Positions 50,845-52,826 of a stretch of DNA of 52,826 bases are shown here, piece after piece. A program made the translations under genes and the position numbers. The notes beneath the pieces were generated by a model. It ran no database searches. It saw only the letters and a program-made list of their open reading frames with translations, and had not been told where the DNA came from. This DNA comes from Gammaproteobacteria bacterium (GTDB lineage: Bacteria > Pseudomonadota > Gammaproteobacteria > Steroidobacterales > Steroidobacteraceae): NCBI GenBank assembly GCA_016874175.1, contig VGUP01000003.1, positions 1 to 52,826 on the forward strand. Direction: 5' to 3'. The first letter of the stretch is position 1; every line of letters starts with the position of its first letter.

Positions 50845-52826
50845 CTAAAGCGTCAGCGCCAGCAAAGTCGCCTGATGGATCGCGCGCTTGGCATCGAGCT
50901 CAGCGGCGACATCGGCACCACCCACGAGGTGCACCGACACCCCCGCAGTACGCAGCGGCGCCTCGAGATCTCTGCGGGGTTCTTGGCCCGTACACAGCAC
51001 GATGTTGTCTACGACGAGGGTGCGCGGCTGCTCGCCCTCGAGGATGTGCAGACCCGCGTCATCGATATGCTGGTATTTGACGCCTGGCAGCATCTGTACA
51101 CGCTTCATTTTGAGTGCGGCGCGGTGAATCCAGCCCGTGGTTTTGCCTAGACCCGCGCCGGGTCGCCCCGCCTTGCGCTGCAACAAATACACCTCGCGCG
51201 CCGGTAGCGCGGGTAGCGGAGTGGTCAATCCACCGCGCGCGAGCGCGGGGTCGGTGACGCCCCACTCACGTCGCCATGCAGACAGATCGAGCGTCGTCGA
51301 ATGCCCCTCGTGCGCCAGAAATTCGGCGACGTCGAAACCGATACCGCCCGCACCCAGAATCGCGACTCGTGCACCCACGCTGCGCCGACCGGTCAGCACA
51401 TCGAGATAGCTCATAACCGACGGGTGCGATTGCCCGGAAATCTTTGGATCGCGAGGTGTCACACCGCTCGCGATGATCACTTCGTCGAAGCCCGCGGCAA
51501 CAATATCGTCTGCCGAGACCGCACGGCCAAGTTTTACATCGACGCCGGTTTCGCGCAGTCGCTCCGTAAAGTAACGTAGTGTTTCGTCGAATTCTTCTTT
51601 GCCAGGAATACGCTTGGCGAGATTGAACTGACCACCAATGCGCGTATCTGCCTCGAACAGCGTGACCTGATGCCCGCGCTCGGCAAGCGTCGTGGCCGCA
51701 GCCAGCCCCGCAGGGCCTGCGCCCACGACGGCGATGCGCTTGCTGCTTGCTGCCGGTTTTTTGTTGATTTCGGTTTCGTGGCAGGCATAGGGATTGACGA
51801 GACAACTTGCCAGCTGCCGCGAGAAAGTGTGGTCGAGACAGGCCTGGTTGCAGGCAATGCAGGTATTGATGCTGCGTGCGCGACCCTCGCTCGCTTTGCG
51901 CACGAAGTCGGGATCGGCCAGCAGCGGTCGCGCCATGGAGATCAGATCAGCATCGCCTTCGGCGAGCACACGCTCCGCTACCTCCGGCGTGTTGATCCGA
52001 TTGCTGGTGCACAGCGGTATCGCGAGTTCACTCCTGAGCTTGCGCGTCACCCAAGTGAACGCCGCGCGCGGAACGGAAGTGGCAATGGTGGGAATGCGCG
52101 CCTCGTGCCAACCGATCCCCGAGTTGATGATGCTTGCACCGGCACGCTCGACCGCTTTGGCAAGCTGCACCACCTCGTCCCAAGATTGGCCTTCGGGGAT
52201 GAGATCGATAATCGAGAGTCGATAGATGATGATGAAGTCGCGACCGACCGCCTCGCGAATTCGCGCCACGATCTCGACGGGCAGGCGCATCCGATTTTCG
52301 AGACCCCCACCCCACTGATCGGTGCGTCTATTGGTCGCTGCGACCAGAAATTCATTGATGAAGTAACCCTCAGAACCCATCACCTCGACGCCGTCGTAGC
52401 CAGCCTCACGCGCCAGCCGAGCGCAGCGCACGAAGGCGCGGATCTGTCGCTCGACACCGCCCGCAGTCAGCGCCCGCGGCGTGAAGGGCGTGATCGGCGA
52501 GCGTATTCGTGAGGGCGCAACCGAGAGGGGGTGATAGCCATAGCGGCCTGCATGCAGGATTTGCAGCGCGATCCGCCCACCCTCGGCATGTACTGCATCC
52601 GTAATTCTTTGATGTTGCACTGCAGCCTTGCGGGTGGCGAGTCGCGAGGCAAACGGGCTCAGCCAGCCTTCGACGTTGGGTGCATAGCCGCCCGTGACCA
52701 TCAAACCAACACCGCCACGCGCCCGCGCCGCGAAGTATTCGGCGAGTCGCGGCAGATGCTCGGCGCGATCTTCGAGCCCGGTATGCATCGAGCCCATAAC
52801 CGCGCGGTTTCGCAGCGTGGTGAAGC
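50845..52826 (-). CDS. fadH: NADPH-dependent 2,4-dienoyl-CoA reductase-like (N-terminus beyond window)
   Basis: OYE domain plus FAD/NAD domain; GFTTLRNRAVMGSMHTGLED read through the window edge; CIACNQACLDHTF Fe-S. Confidence 0.88.
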   Translation of the reverse strand, partial: FTTLRNRAVMGSMHTGLEDRAEHLPRLAEYFAARARGGVGLMVTGGYAPNVEGWLSPFASRLATRKAAVQHQRITDAVHAEGGRIALQILHAGRYGYHPLSVAPSRIRSPITPFTPRALTAGGVERQIRAFVRCARLAREAGYDGVEVMGSEGYFINEFLVAATNRRTDQWGGGLENRMRLPVEIVARIREAVGRDFIIIYRLSIIDLIPEGQSWDEVVQLAKAVERAGASIINSGIGWHEARIPTIATSVPRAAFTWVTRKLRSELAIPLCTSNRINTPEVAERVLAEGDADLISMARPLLADPDFVRKASEGRARSINTCIACNQACLDHTFSRQLASCLVNPYACHETEINKKPAASSKRIAVVGAGPAGLAAATTLAERGHQVTLFEADTRIGGQFNLAKRIPGKEEFDETLRYFTERLRETGVDVKLGRAVSADDIVAAGFDEVIIASGVTPRDPKISGQSHPSVMSYLDVLTGRRSVGARVAILGAGGIGFDVAEFLAHEGHSTTLDLSAWRREWGVTDPALARGGLTTPLPALPAREVYLLQRKAGRPGAGLGKTTGWIHRAALKMKRVQMLPGVKYQHIDDAGLHILEGEQPRTLVVDNIVLCTGQEPRRDLEAPLRTAGVSVHLVGGADVAAELDAKRAIHQATLLALTL

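Noticed and set aside
1-52826. tRNA/rRNA genes, CRISPR arrays, prophage or toxin-antitoxin modules
   Set aside because: None recognised; a covariance-model search was not possible here

Overview
The window is GC-rich chromosomal DNA. Gene content and order suggest a gammaproteobacterium (inference only). Most of it is ordinary housekeeping sequence: proC end, yggT, an HU-like protein, htpG, msrB, ppnN, a split B12-dependent nrdJ, a DegP-like protease, cca, folK/folB, tsaD, the rpsU-yqeY-dnaG-rpoD operon, fba, glpK, pntAB and a fadH-like gene. The parts that deserve a second look are: (1) a Cpx-like two-component locus with helically phased decamer repeats, beside a second, decayed two-component pair whose receiver carries a stop codon exactly at the conserved Lys; (2) two NrdR-box-like elements upstream of nrdJ and an unannotated 47-aa membrane ORF leading that operon; (3) a sigma-70 gene with a ~180-aa histone-H1-like Ala/Lys/Pro N-terminal extension containing 18-bp repeats; (4) a frameshifted MESH1-like small alarmone hydrolase; (5) a hairpin that would bury the Shine-Dalgarno of a nitroreductase gene; (6) a Ser/Thr kinase gene split by an IS3-family element with an A8G frameshift site, a catalytic Lys->Asn change, and an upstream fusion to a truncated GntR regulator; (7) a compact operon PhyH - SSS symporter - small helical protein - prolyl-4-hydroxylase-like - DUF6065-like, divergent from NagX/MurT-like and NamZ-like genes. 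Item 7 is the best candidate for an undescribed system. No tRNA, rRNA or CRISPR array was recognised. All family calls come from reading the translations, with no database search.
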